In this document: in pieces, positions 53,697 through 63,167 of the stretch
Layout: each line of letters starts with the position of its first letter
Numbering within the stretch: position 1 is the stretch's first letter
Assembly (NCBI RefSeq): GCF_039822205.1
Contig: NZ_JBAGBW010000004.1
Span: forward strand, 31,530 to 95,529
Direction: 5' to 3'
DNA from: Thermodesulfobium sp. 4217-1
GTDB taxonomy: Bacteria; Thermodesulfobiota; Thermodesulfobiia; Thermodesulfobiales; Thermodesulfobiaceae
DNA length: 64,000 nucleotides
Notes under the pieces: model-generated
Told to the model about the DNA's origin: nothing
Database searches by the model: none
Seen by the model: only the letters and a program-made list of their open reading frames with translations
Translations under genes and position numbers: made by a program

Positions 53697-56436
53697 CTAA
53701 AACCCTCCTGCATCTATCACAAATTTTTAGTTCACTACCGACTACGCTTTCCTGATATTGCCAGCATCTCTCACACTTCTCGCCTTTTGCATGAAAAACT
53801 TCTACACCAAAATTGTCATTTTCAAGAGAAAATTTTGAAGTAGACTTTTCACCAATGCTAACCTGTGACACGATCATCAGCTCTGGCAAAATATCTTTAT
53901 ATTTGAGCAATGTTTCTTTTAAATTGTCATTTTTTGGAAAAATGTTTACATATGCCTCCAAAGATGATCCTATTAACTTTTCTTTTCTGGCCTCTTCCAA
54001 AACTTTTTTCGCTTCGTCCCTGACCTCAAGAAGTGCATCAAAATCTACAGGTCTCTCAACCCCTTCAAGATTCTTTGCTGCATCAGGATATGAAGCAAAG
54101 AATACGCTTTCAGGCAGTGTGCTATCAAATTCTCTTAGATATCCCCATGCCTCTTCAGAGGTAAAAGATATTATCGGACAAAGAATTACCAAAAGATCTT
54201 TTAGCATTCTATATACGACAGTCTGAGCAGACTTTCTTTCACTATCAAATCCTGCATAAAGTCTATCTTTTAGAACGTCCAGATAAAAGGCACTCAAATC
54301 TATAGTCATAAATGATTTTATCTTGTAAAGCATTTTATAAAATTGATAGTCTTTAAAATATTGTTCTATTTCTAAAATAAGATCGTTAAATTTAGAATAA
54401 ATATATCTATCCAAAACAAGCCATTTTTCTGGTGCCAATGAATTTTTTGGATCAAAATCATTTAAAAGACTGAGCATATATCTTATAGTGTTTCTTAATT
54501 TTTTATAGGTATCAGATTGCTGCTCGAGAATTCTGTCTGAAATTGCTACATCAGCTGTGTAATCAGAAGATGCTACCCAAATTCTCAATACGTCTGCCCC
54601 GCTTTTTTCAATAACTTCAAGCGGCGCTATTACGTTCCCTCTCGATTTTGACATCTTATAACCATTTTCGTCTACAATAAACCCATGAGTTAAAACGCTC
54701 TCATAAGGTGCCCTTCCAAAAACAGCAGTAGAAGTAAGTAAAGATGACTGAAACCAACCTCTGTGCTGATCTGTTCCTTCCAGATACATATCAGCAGGCC
54801 ATCTAAGCTCGTCTCTCTGCCTTAGGACACATGCATGACTTGACCCAGAATCAAACCACACATCCATAATGTCAGTTTCTTTTCTAAAATGCTTGCCGCC
54901 ACAAGATGGACAGGTATAGTCTCCCAGAATCTGTGAAGCATCCTTGTTAAACCAGGAATCAGAACCTTCTTTGGAAAACATTTCGCAAACTTTATTTATT
55001 GTATCTTCATTAACCACAGTAGCTTTACAGTCCTCACAATAAAATGCAGGTATAGGAAGGCCCCAGGATCTCTGCCTTGAAATACACCAATCAGCTCTAT
55101 TGGAAACCATAGCGCTCATTCTGTCTATCCCGCCTTCTGGAATCCACCTCACATCCCTTGTAGCCTTAAGAGCCTCTTCTCTGAATGCGTCCACAGAAGC
55201 AAACCACTGCTCTGTAGCTCTATATATTAGCTTCCCTTTACATCTCCAACAATGAGGGTATGAGTGCTCAAGCTCGTCTTTCGACAGCAAAAGCCCGCTT
55301 TTTTCGAGATCTTCAATAACTGCCTTGCTCGCATCGTGAACGAAAAGATTTTCAAATCTTTGAGCTTTGCTATTGAATAGGCCCTGATCGTTCAACAATG
55401 ACTCTACTTCCAAATTTTTTTGCATGCCTACAATATAATCCTCAGGACCATGTCCGGGAGCCATATGGACAATTCCAGAGCCATCCTCCATACTTACAAA
55501 AGGTGCAGTAACCACAAGCGATCTCTTTTCAGGAAAGAGCGGATTGGACGCAAGAATGCCTTCCAAATCCTTGCCCTCAATTGTCTTTAATTCTTTATAA
55601 GTTCCAAACATCTCTTTGAGCTCTTCAAGTCTTTCTTTTGCAACAAGAATTTGTTCATCTTTGACCTTGATCAAAGAATAAATTGAATCCGATTTTACAG
55701 CCAGGCCCTTGTTCGAAATCAAAGTCCATGGCGTAGTGGTCCAGATAAGAATCATATCGCCTTTATTCAGAATGCCCTTGCCATCAATTACAGGAAATTT
55801 TACAAAGATTGATGGGGAGGTAGTATCGTAATATTCTACTTCAGCCTCCGCCAAAGCAGTCTCACAAGAAGGGCACCAGAAGACAGGCTTAAGGCCTTTA
55901 TAGATATAGCCCTTTTTGTACATCTCCCAGAATATCCTAATTTGCATTGCTTCATATTTTGGATCCATCGTAATATACGGTTTCTCCCAATAGCCAAACA
56001 CTCCAAGCCTTATAAATTGTTTCCTTTGTCTGTCAATAAACTTCAGAGCATGCTCATGACACATCTTTCTAATGTCTGACACGGTAAACTCTTTTTTATT
56101 TTTGCCCAGAGTTTTCAAAGCCTGAAATTCTATAGGAAGGCCATGACAATCCCAACCGGGTACGTATGGAGTATATCTGCCCTTGATCATGTAATACTTA
56201 TTTATCATATCTTTAAGAATTTTATTAAATGCAGTGCCTAAATGAATATCACCGTTCGCATAAGGCGGGCCATCGTGAAGAATGAAAAATTCATTATTTG
56301 CCCTTAGTTTTATAGCCTCTTCATAAGTATTATCTTTTTGCCATCTTTTCAAAAACTCAGGCTCTTTTTGGGTAAGCCTTGCCTGCATTGGAAAATTTGT
56401 TTTTGGCAGCTTTAAAGTTTTTTTGTATTCGACCAT
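53680..56436 (-). CDS. ileS: Isoleucyl-tRNA synthetase
   Basis: The protein has 918 residues, class I. The HIGH box reads PYANGDIHLG (58-67), KMSKS is at 594-598, and the editing domain with TTTPWTLISN lies between. The C-terminal zinc knuckle CERCWQYQESV...CDRC is present, so this is the bacterial IleS1 type. It charges tRNA-Ile with proofreading of valine. No T-box leader is visible in the 54 bases before it. It overlaps ahcY by 17 bases. Confidence 0.96.
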   Translation of the reverse strand: MVEYKKTLKLPKTNFPMQARLTQKEPEFLKRWQKDNTYEEAIKLRANNEFFILHDGPPYANGDIHLGTAFNKILKDMINKYYMIKGRYTPYVPGWDCHGLPIEFQALKTLGKNKKEFTVSDIRKMCHEHALKFIDRQRKQFIRLGVFGYWEKPYITMDPKYEAMQIRIFWEMYKKGYIYKGLKPVFWCPSCETALAEAEVEYYDTTSPSIFVKFPVIDGKGILNKGDMILIWTTTPWTLISNKGLAVKSDSIYSLIKVKDEQILVAKERLEELKEMFGTYKELKTIEGKDLEGILASNPLFPEKRSLVVTAPFVSMEDGSGIVHMAPGHGPEDYIVGMQKNLEVESLLNDQGLFNSKAQRFENLFVHDASKAVIEDLEKSGLLLSKDELEHSYPHCWRCKGKLIYRATEQWFASVDAFREEALKATRDVRWIPEGGIDRMSAMVSNRADWCISRQRSWGLPIPAFYCEDCKATVVNEDTINKVCEMFSKEGSDSWFNKDASQILGDYTCPSCGGKHFRKETDIMDVWFDSGSSHACVLRQRDELRWPADMYLEGTDQHRGWFQSSLLTSTAVFGRAPYESVLTHGFIVDENGYKMSKSRGNVIAPLEVIEKSGADVLRIWVASSDYTADVAISDRILEQQSDTYKKLRNTIRYMLSLLNDFDPKNSLAPEKWLVLDRYIYSKFNDLILEIEQYFKDYQFYKMLYKIKSFMTIDLSAFYLDVLKDRLYAGFDSERKSAQTVVYRMLKDLLVILCPIISFTSEEAWGYLREFDSTLPESVFFASYPDAAKNLEGVERPVDFDALLEVRDEAKKVLEEARKEKLIGSSLEAYVNIFPKNDNLKETLLKYKDILPELMIVSQVSIGEKSTSKFSLENDNFGVEVFHAKGEKCERCWQYQESVVGSELKICDRCRRVLDELSN

Positions 56437-56490
56437 AATACAACTCCTTTTTTATTTATATCAAAACTTAATATGTCCAAATCTATATAA

Positions 56491-57501
56491 TTAATCCAAC
56501 AAAGTTAGAATTTCTTCTGGCTTATACACGCCTGTTTCGGTTATGATTGCCTTTATGAGCTTTGCAGGAGTAATATCAAAAGCATAGTTCAATCCAATCG
56601 TATCAGCCTTGTTTGTAAAAGAGTCCATAAATCTGACTACTTCTTTTCCATCTCTCTCTTCAATAGGAATTTCTTCACCAGTGGCGATAGAAAAGTCAAT
56701 TGTGCTCACAGGTGCAGCCACATAAAATGGAACATCATAAAATTTAGCTGCCAATGCATGCATAAAAGTTCCAATCTTATTTGCTGTATCACCATTTGCC
56801 GCAATTCTATCAGCACCGACTATGACAGCATCTACCATAGAATTTCTCATTAATATACCCGAAGATCCATCTACGATTAGCTTGTAAGGAATAGCATCTC
56901 TATCCAATTCGAAAACGGTAAGTCTGGCTCCCTGCAGAAGAGGTCTGGTCTCAGAAACATAAACTAAATTTAGTTTTCTCATTTGAAACATCTTCCTTAT
57001 GACCCCCAGAGCAGTTCCTACTCCTGGAGCGGCCAACGAGCCAGTGTTACAATGAGTTAAAATATTTCCCTCTGGCAAGACATTGGCGCCATTTGCAGCA
57101 ATTTTATCGTTTATTTCAATTTCTTGAAGATACAGTGAATAAGCAAAATCAAATATTTCATTTATATTTAAGCTATTAACTGCAAATTCAAGAATCTTAT
57201 CCACTCCCCATGAGAGGTTAATGGCAGTTGGACGACAATTTTTAATCTTATCAGCTTCACTTTTCAGTGAGCTATTATCAGTTAAAAGCGTGTTATCGTT
57301 ATAAATAGATAGATATAAAGCAAAAGCCCCACAAATACCTATAGATGGTGCTCCTCTGACTCTAAGATTTTGAATAGCCTCAATTATCATATCTGAGTTA
57401 GATAATTCAAGCCAATCTTCCTCAAAGGGCAATTTTGTCTGATCGAGCAACAATAAACAATCTTTTTTAAATTTAAATGGTTCAAATATATGCCTATGCA
57501 T
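56491..57501 (-). CDS. mtnA: S-methyl-5-thioribose-1-phosphate isomerase (MtnA)
   Basis: The protein has 336 residues. RGAPSIGICGAFAL, CRPTAINLSWGVD, LTHCNTGSLAAPGVGTALG with the catalytic Cys, SETRPLLQGARLT, and VGADRIAANGDTANKIGT with the catalytic Asp are all diagnostic. It converts methylthioribose 1-phosphate to methylthioribulose 1-phosphate. The neighbours are a class II aldolase and a purine nucleoside phosphorylase, so three successive steps of nucleoside or methylthioadenosine breakdown are encoded together. Related proteins isomerise ribose 1,5-bisphosphate or deoxyribose phosphates, which is an alternative. Confidence 0.92.
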   Translation of the reverse strand: MHRHIFEPFKFKKDCLLLLDQTKLPFEEDWLELSNSDMIIEAIQNLRVRGAPSIGICGAFALYLSIYNDNTLLTDNSSLKSEADKIKNCRPTAINLSWGVDKILEFAVNSLNINEIFDFAYSLYLQEIEINDKIAANGANVLPEGNILTHCNTGSLAAPGVGTALGVIRKMFQMRKLNLVYVSETRPLLQGARLTVFELDRDAIPYKLIVDGSSGILMRNSMVDAVIVGADRIAANGDTANKIGTFMHALAAKFYDVPFYVAAPVSTIDFSIATGEEIPIEERDGKEVVRFMDSFTNKADTIGLNYAFDITPAKLIKAIITETGVYKPEEILTLLD

Positions 57502-57518
57502 AACACTAACTCCTTAAA

Positions 57519-58088
57519 TTAACTATTAATTTTAGAACATTTGTTTAAAAACCACGCCATCTTTGCGCTTTCTTCCAAGAGTTCAGATAAATAATAACAT
57601 TCTTTCAAAGTTTTACCAACTACAATTGTCCCATGATTTTCAAGTATTCCAGCACAAATACCATTTGACAAATATTCAACTACTTTTTTGCCCAATTCTG
57701 AGCTTCCCGGTTGAGCAAATGGTATCAAAGGTATTTCTTTTAGATATATTTTTGCTTCTTCAGAAAGAACAGGAATGCTACTTTTCGTAAATGCAAATAA
57801 AGTAGCATAAAATGAGTGTGTGTGAAAAATCGATTTTACAAAGGGCAATTTTCTATAGATTTCAAGGTGCATTGGAAATTCAGATGATGGCTTAAAATTA
57901 TTTCTAGTAGTGCCATCAATATCTATTATGCTAATTTTCCATGGCAAAACATCAAAAAAAGAGTAACCAGAAGGCTTTATATATATCTTGTTATCCTTAA
58001 AAAGGCTAATGTTGCCGCCCTTTGCTTTAGCCAGACCTCTTAGATATGAAATTTGTGACCAAAGAGCAATTTCAAATCTTGGTCGCAT
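57519..58088 (-). CDS. Class II aldolase/adducin family protein
   Basis: The protein has about 189 residues. GGNISLFKDNKIYIKPSG, SSEFPMHLEIYR (catalytic Glu), IFHTHSFYATLF (two zinc His) and LENHGTIVVGKTLKECYYL (third His) give the full zinc site. The fold is shared by fuculose-1-phosphate aldolase, MtnB dehydratase and the methylthioribulose-1-phosphate aldolase of the DHAP shunt. Since mtnA follows and no mtnC or mtnD is visible, aldol cleavage to dihydroxyacetone phosphate and an aldehyde is my preferred reading. ATG at 58088 is preferred to TTG at 58103. It overlaps the phosphorylase by 17 bases. Confidence 0.78.
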   Translation of the reverse strand: MRPRFEIALWSQISYLRGLAKAKGGNISLFKDNKIYIKPSGYSFFDVLPWKISIIDIDGTTRNNFKPSSEFPMHLEIYRKLPFVKSIFHTHSFYATLFAFTKSSIPVLSEEAKIYLKEIPLIPFAQPGSSELGKKVVEYLSNGICAGILENHGTIVVGKTLKECYYLSELLEESAKMAWFLNKCSKINS

Positions 58089-58935
58089 CAACCTTACCCG
58101 CAAGATCCACTACGAGATCTCTCAATTTATCACTGTTATTGGAGACAATATCAATTACCTCCTCAGCAGAAACCTTTAGAGGGTTGTCTGGACTTGCAAT
58201 ATTGGAAATCAAAGAAAAGCACAGCGTCTTAATCTTCAGAGCATTAAGAGCGATCACTTCCATAACTGTAGACATGCCCACTATATCAGCTCCCATTGTT
58301 CTCATAGCATATAGCTCTGCAGGCGTTTCAAAACTCGGTCCCAAGACTCCCACGTATACAACTTCTTTTGGCTCATAACCCAATACGTTCACGGATTCAG
58401 ATTTAGCCAAAGTCCTTAATTTTTTGTTATAGGGATCGCTCATATCTACAAATCTTTCACCAAAATAAATGTCAGACAATCCAATTAAAGGATTATATCC
58501 TGTAAAATTAATGTGATCTTTCAAAATTACAACTTCTCCAACTTTTAAATTACTATTTATTCCGCCTGAAGCGTTGGTAAGATAGGCTATATTAGGCCTA
58601 AATCTCGAAAGAACTACAATGGGAAATATTACCTCCCAAACGCCATAGTTCTCATAAAGATGAAACCTTCCCTCCAAAATTACATAAGGCTTTGAATTAA
58701 TGTAAACCAAACTAAGCTGTGAACGGTGTGATGGGGCTGAGGCTTTTGGAAAAAATGGGATCTTGTCATATTTAATTATCATATCTTTTTTCAACTCATC
58801 AAATGCCCTGCCAAAACCAGATCCAAGCTCTATTATGCCCTCAATCTTCTCTGGCAAAAAATCTTTCAGGTATCTCGAAGCTGCTTCACAATTCGCCTTA
58901 AATTCAAACTCATTGAGAAAGGAAAAGTTTTTCAT
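58072..58935 (-). CDS. punA: Purine-nucleoside phosphorylase (trimeric type)
   Basis: The protein has 287 residues. LEGRFHLYENYGVWEVIFPI, LTNASGGINSNLKVG, KDHINFTGYNPLIGL, VGVLGPSFETPAELYAMRTM and GADIVGMSTVMEVIAL are the signatures of trimeric PNP/MTAP enzymes. The base-binding pair Glu (FETPAE) and Asn (LISNIAS) indicate 6-oxopurine nucleosides (inosine, guanosine). MTAP normally has Asp at the Asn position, so methylthioadenosine is less likely, yet the mtnA context suggests it may be used as well. It overlaps yggU by 4 bases (ATGA). Confidence 0.88.
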   Translation of the reverse strand: MKNFSFLNEFEFKANCEAASRYLKDFLPEKIEGIIELGSGFGRAFDELKKDMIIKYDKIPFFPKASAPSHRSQLSLVYINSKPYVILEGRFHLYENYGVWEVIFPIVVLSRFRPNIAYLTNASGGINSNLKVGEVVILKDHINFTGYNPLIGLSDIYFGERFVDMSDPYNKKLRTLAKSESVNVLGYEPKEVVYVGVLGPSFETPAELYAMRTMGADIVGMSTVMEVIALNALKIKTLCFSLISNIASPDNPLKVSAEEVIDIVSNNSDKLRDLVVDLAGKVDATKI

Positions 58936-59201
58936 ATTTTTTGTTGCTCCTGTTCTTTTATTTTTTGCAAAATATTTTCTGATTTAACCAACAAAACCTT
59001 ATTTCTGTTCTTTTCTCCTGAAGATATTTCAATATCTCTTTTTTTGCAATCTAAAAATTTTGAAATTAATTCTAATACCCTTTTGTTTGCCCTCCCGTCC
59101 TCTGGAGGTGCGCCTACCTTGCAAAATATCTTTCCATCTCTTACTTCTACTGACTCCTTTTTTGCATTGGGAGTGACTCTTAGCTCTACCTTAAAGTCCA
59201 T
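58932..59201 (-). CDS. DUF167/YggU family protein
   Basis: The protein has 89 residues. ELRVTPNAKKESVEVRDG and KVGAPPEDGRANKRVLELIS, then GEKNRNKVLLV, match the DUF167 alpha/beta fold. Function is unknown. It is commonly found beside yggS, proC and divIVA/sepF genes, as here. Its stop overlaps the punA start, and it follows divIVA by one base. Confidence 0.9.
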   Translation of the reverse strand: MDFKVELRVTPNAKKESVEVRDGKIFCKVGAPPEDGRANKRVLELISKFLDCKKRDIEISSGEKNRNKVLLVKSENILQKIKEQEQQKI

Positions 59202-59202
59202 T

Positions 59203-59700
59203 TTACTGTGAAGATTGATTATCTCTATCCATACTTTGTATTTCTCTGTTTACAATAGTCTGAAGCCTGGAAATAAACTCTTCCAATCCCTTCAATTCTC
59301 TTCTTTTTTCTTGTTTAATTCTCTCTATGTCAGAGAACAGTTTAGTGTGCTCTTCTTTAGTTCTTTGAATCATAGCCCTACACTCTTCGTCAGATTTTAC
59401 CTTTTTTAATTCTATTTCCTTTTCGACCTGAAGCTTTGCTTCTTCAACCTTTTTTTGAATAAGTGAAAGAAAATCGCTCGTTGATGTTTCAAGCTCGCTC
59501 TTCTTTTGAGTTGTCTGGATACGTGACCTTAAATAGTCATTTTCCTTTTCAAGCCTCTCAATTTCTGACATCATTTGAGAGATGACTCCTGAAAGATCGT
59601 CTAAAAATTTATCAACGTCATCTTCCTTGTAGCCTCTCAAGCCTTTGCTAAAATCTCTATTCTGGATGTCTAAAGGTGTAATATTCGGTTTAAAAGTCAC
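59203..59700 (-). CDS. divIVA: DivIVA-domain protein
   Basis: The protein has 165 residues. The N-terminal DivIVA lipid-binding motif is ITPLDIQNRDFSKGLRGYKEDDVDKFLDDL (positions 8-36 in the protein; F18 and R22 are the membrane-contact residues), followed by a coiled coil from about 40 to 155. DivIVA marks negatively curved membranes at poles and septa and recruits division or wall-synthesis proteins. It is short, without the C-terminal tetramerisation extension of B. subtilis. Its start overlaps proC by 4 bases. Confidence 0.87.
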   Translation of the reverse strand: MTFKPNITPLDIQNRDFSKGLRGYKEDDVDKFLDDLSGVISQMMSEIERLEKENDYLRSRIQTTQKKSELETSTSDFLSLIQKKVEEAKLQVEKEIELKKVKSDEECRAMIQRTKEEHTKLFSDIERIKQEKRRELKGLEEFISRLQTIVNREIQSMDRDNQSSQ

Positions 59701-60494
59701 TCCATTTCCCTCGCTCTCTGATATGCTTTTACAACTGCCTGAATCAGGTTCCCCTTGACAGCAGATGATTCCAGAAACAAAAGCCCTTGAGCAGTTGTAC
59801 CGCTTGGCGACATAACTGCTTCTTTCAGATATACTGGATGCTCGTACACATCAACTAAACCCACAAGCGACTGGAACAAATGCTCTACAATCTTTTTTGA
59901 TATATTTCTTGAAAGACCGATTGTTACCCCCGAATCAACCAATGACTCCATCACCAACGCCACATAAGCAGGTCCAGAACCGCCAAGAGCTGTAAAAGCA
60001 GCAAATTTATCTTCCTCTAATCTCATAACATTGCCCAAAGCAGATAATATAGATTCTACATCCATCCAGTCTTGGGGTTCTACCAAACTTGAAGCGCACA
60101 TTGCCATCAAGCCGTTCTGATTTATTACACCAAGAGTTGGCATAATTCTAAATGCCTTGCCTATATCTGCCTTTTCATGAAGCTCACTCAATGTTATACC
60201 AGCCATAACGCTAATAACTGTTTTATCTTTAAATAAAGTCTTTTTTTTCATCGATTCGGAAAGGCCTCTGAACTGATCGGGCTTTAGCGTAATGACAACA
60301 AGGTCAGAAGATTGTACTAGCTCGTCATTGGAAGAGTATATTTTAAGAGAATATTTTCTGCCAAGCTCTTCTCTTCTCTCCAACCTTCTATGGCTTGCAG
60401 CAACAAAAATCCTTCCTTCATCGTGTAAAACTTTCAGCCCTTTCAGAAAGGCTTCTCCGACCCTGCCCGCTCCCAAAATTCCTATTTTAATCAT
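59697..60494 (-). CDS. proC: Pyrroline-5-carboxylate reductase
   Basis: The protein has 265 residues. IGILGAGRVGEAFLKGL (G-x-G-x-x-G) binds NADPH, and TALGGSGPAYVALVMESLVD is the ProC active-site signature; VMSPSGTTAQGLLFLE follows. It reduces pyrroline-5-carboxylate to proline, the last step. In many genomes proC sits between yggS and divIVA, as here, although some such proteins may have other roles. It overlaps yggS and divIVA by 4 bases each. Confidence 0.92.
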   Translation of the reverse strand: MIKIGILGAGRVGEAFLKGLKVLHDEGRIFVAASHRRLERREELGRKYSLKIYSSNDELVQSSDLVVITLKPDQFRGLSESMKKKTLFKDKTVISVMAGITLSELHEKADIGKAFRIMPTLGVINQNGLMAMCASSLVEPQDWMDVESILSALGNVMRLEEDKFAAFTALGGSGPAYVALVMESLVDSGVTIGLSRNISKKIVEHLFQSLVGLVDVYEHPVYLKEAVMSPSGTTAQGLLFLESSAVKGNLIQAVVKAYQRAREME

Positions 60495-61183
60495 ATGTCT
60501 ATCCCCTCAAAAAATGCTCTGCCAATCCTAAGCATGTTTGAGCCTTCCATTATAGCTATTTCAAAGTCATCAGTCATGCCCATTGATAACACGTTAAGGT
60601 TATAGCCCTCTGCGTTTAACCTTTCATAGAGAATTCTAAGTGAAGAGAACTCCTTTCTAATTATGGCGGTATCATCAGTCAACGAAGCCATACCCATTAG
60701 ACCTTCAATGTTCACAAATTTTAAAGGTGAAGTCATTCTAAAAAGGTTCATTACCTCACGCGGCGAAAAGCCATGTTTCTGATTTTCACCACTAATATTT
60801 ACCTCCACGAGAACAGGCATGGTAATCTTTTTTTTAGATGCTCTCTCGTTTATCTCTGTTAATAAGTTCAAGGAATCTACAGATTGAATGCGTTCAAATA
60901 TATCGATAGCATCCTTAACCTTATTTGTCTGAAGATGACCGATCATCTCAAACTCAGCGCTGCTAACTTCTTTAAGTTTCTCCTTAGCTTCCCTAACTCT
61001 ATTTTCTCCAAATCTATTAAAGCCTAAGCCAAGCAGTGCTTTAACAATTTCTGTAGATTTTGTTTTTGTAACTGGCAGAATGTAAATTTCATCCTTCCTA
61101 AGAGCAGCTTCTTTAGCTTTTTGAACGCGGTTTTTTACCAGTTGAACGTTTTCTTGAAGTTTTTTCTCCCAGTCCAGTGACAA
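60491..61183 (-). CDS. yggS: Pyridoxal-phosphate homeostasis protein (YggS/PLPBP)
   Basis: The protein has about 230 residues in a TIM-barrel fold like alanine racemase. LPVTKTKS has the PLP lysine, FGENRVREAKEKL and MIGHLQTNKVKDA are family motifs, and SMGMTDDFEIAIMEGSNMLR IG holds the phosphate. It buffers PLP. An ATG at 61204 is possible, but AAGGAGG sits between it and a TTG at 61183, at 6-base spacing, so TTG is the better start. Even so, it overlaps the end of uvrB by 71 bases. Confidence 0.9.
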   Translation of the reverse strand: MSLDWEKKLQENVQLVKNRVQKAKEAALRKDEIYILPVTKTKSTEIVKALLGLGFNRFGENRVREAKEKLKEVSSAEFEMIGHLQTNKVKDAIDIFERIQSVDSLNLLTEINERASKKKITMPVLVEVNISGENQKHGFSPREVMNLFRMTSPLKFVNIEGLMGMASLTDDTAIIRKEFSSLRILYERLNAEGYNLNVLSMGMTDDFEIAIMEGSNMLRIGRAFFEGIDI

Positions 61184-63167
61184 AATCGACCTCCTTATCA
61201 TCAAAAATATTTTTTAACAATTTTAAAAGATCTCTATATTTTGCAGCCTCTTCAAACTTCCATTCTTTAGCATATTCTATCATTTTTGTTCTAATTTCTT
61301 TTTCCGATAATTCTAAACTGTTCTTATTTGATTTAATTATAGATCTAAGTTCTTCCTCAATCGATACTTCCGACGCTTCTCTGTCCACAATGTCGCCAAT
61401 AGGTTTCGATATTGACTTTGGTGTTATATTATTGATTAAATTATACTCCATTTGAACCGTTCTTCTTCTATCAGTTTCATCTATAGCTTCTTTCATAGAA
61501 TCAGTGATTTTAGATGCATATAATATAACCTTTGATTCCACATTTCTGGCAGCCCTGCCTATTGTTTGGATGAGAGATGTCGAAGACCTCAAAAAACCCT
61601 CTTTATCAGCATCAAGAATAAGAACTCTTGTAACCTCAGGTAAATCTAAACCCTCTCTCAATAAATTTATCCCCACAACCACATCATACTTCCCAAGCCT
61701 TAAGTTATGAAGAACATTGAGCCTTTCAATGGCATCTTGCTCAGAATGTAAGTAATAAGCTTTTATTCCTTCTTGAACCAAATAATTTGCGAGATCTTCC
61801 GCCAATCTTTTAGTTAGAGTGGTTATGAGGGTCCTAAATCCTCTCTTTGAGTTTTCCCTAGTCTCATTGATAGAATCATCTACCTGGCTCTCAAAACTTC
61901 TAATCTCTACGATAGGATCGAGTATGCCTGTGGGTCTTATTATTTGCTCCACAATCTGAGAACTATTTTCCTTTTCAAATGAGGCAGGAGTAGCAGACAT
62001 AAAAATTATTTGATTAGCTTTCTGAATAAACTCATCAAACATAAGTGGTCTATTGTCGTATGCAGAGGGCAATCTAAATCCAAATTCGACAAGATTTTTC
62101 TTTCTTGCCTCATCCCCTCTGAACATACCCCTAATTTGCGGAACAGAGAGATGAGACTCGTCCAATATTATCAGAAAATCTTTTGGGTAGTAGTCCAGTA
62201 GAGTTACAGGAGGCTCACCTGGCTTCCTGAAAGTAAAATGTCTTGAATAATTTTCTACACCTTTACAATAACCAATTGTTTCAAGCATTTCAATATCATA
62301 AAGCGTCCTTTGTTCAATCCTCTTTGCTTCTACGATTTTACCCACACTTTCAAAATATCTGATTCTTTCATTAAGCTCAATCATAATTGACTCTATTGCT
62401 CTTTTTAACTTTTCATCCCTCAGGATAAAGTGTGATGCTGGAAATATCCAAAGATTTTCAATCTTTTCAATTGAGTCAAGACTTATCGGATGAAGCTTGG
62501 TAATACTCTTTATACGATCATCTTCAAATCTTACTCTGTAAGCGTATTCGTCAAAAGAGGGTATAAAATCAACGACATCCATGTTTACTCTAAAATTATT
62601 TCTCTTAAACTCATAGTCATTTCTTTTGTATAGCATATAAATCAAATTATCTATAAATTCATCTCTGCTTAATCGATCGCCCTTTCTAATAACAGTAGAA
62701 TTAAGCTTGTATTCTTCTGGCTGTCCAAGGCTGTAAATACAGGATACACTTGCAACCACTATTACGTCATCTCTTTCAAGCAGCGATCGCGTGGCAGAGT
62801 GCCTATATCTATCTATCTCGTCGTTTACAGAAGCATCTTTTTCTATATACAGATCTCTTTGGGGTATGTATGCTTCTGGCTGATAGTAGTCATAATAACT
62901 AATAAAATATTCAACTGCATTTTCAGGAAAAAAAGACCTCAATTCAGAGCACAGTTGCGCTGCGAGCGTCTTATTTGGAGCCATAATTAAAGTAGGCTTT
63001 TTTACTCTATTTATTACATTTGCAATGGTAAATGTCTTACCAGTACCAGTCGCCCCCAAAAGAGTCTGATATTTATATCCTCTTTCTATGCCATTTGATA
63101 GCTGTTCAATAGCCTTAATTTGATCTCCTGCAGGCTTAAAGGGTTCAAATAATTTAAAGGTGCTCAT
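61113..63167 (-). CDS. uvrB: Excinuclease ABC subunit B
   Basis: The protein has 684 residues. Walker A GATGTGKT is at 38-45, the beta-hairpin region YYDYYQPEAYIPQRD follows, DESH is in LIILDESHLSVPQIRGM, and helicase motifs V-VI are GINLLREGLDLPEV and SLIQTIGRAARN. The C-terminal UVR domain (about 625-660) binds UvrC. It verifies damage and loads UvrC in nucleotide excision repair. The tail RKRSTGKKPRSKS is basic, and it is encoded in the overlap with yggS. uvrA and uvrC are not in the window. The start overlaps the permease by 4 bases. Confidence 0.96.
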   Translation of the reverse strand: MSTFKLFEPFKPAGDQIKAIEQLSNGIERGYKYQTLLGATGTGKTFTIANVINRVKKPTLIMAPNKTLAAQLCSELRSFFPENAVEYFISYYDYYQPEAYIPQRDLYIEKDASVNDEIDRYRHSATRSLLERDDVIVVASVSCIYSLGQPEEYKLNSTVIRKGDRLSRDEFIDNLIYMLYKRNDYEFKRNNFRVNMDVVDFIPSFDEYAYRVRFEDDRIKSITKLHPISLDSIEKIENLWIFPASHFILRDEKLKRAIESIMIELNERIRYFESVGKIVEAKRIEQRTLYDIEMLETIGYCKGVENYSRHFTFRKPGEPPVTLLDYYPKDFLIILDESHLSVPQIRGMFRGDEARKKNLVEFGFRLPSAYDNRPLMFDEFIQKANQIIFMSATPASFEKENSSQIVEQIIRPTGILDPIVEIRSFESQVDDSINETRENSKRGFRTLITTLTKRLAEDLANYLVQEGIKAYYLHSEQDAIERLNVLHNLRLGKYDVVVGINLLREGLDLPEVTRVLILDADKEGFLRSSTSLIQTIGRAARNVESKVILYASKITDSMKEAIDETDRRRTVQMEYNLINNITPKSISKPIGDIVDREASEVSIEEELRSIIKSNKNSLELSEKEIRTKMIEYAKEWKFEEAAKYRDLLKLLKNIFDDKEVDFVTGLGEKTSRKRSTGKKPRSKS

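Noticed and set aside
58072-58935. Calling the phosphorylase MtnP on the strength of the mtnA neighbour
   Set aside because: The base-site residues Glu and Asn fit 6-oxopurine PNP better than MTAP, which usually has Asp.
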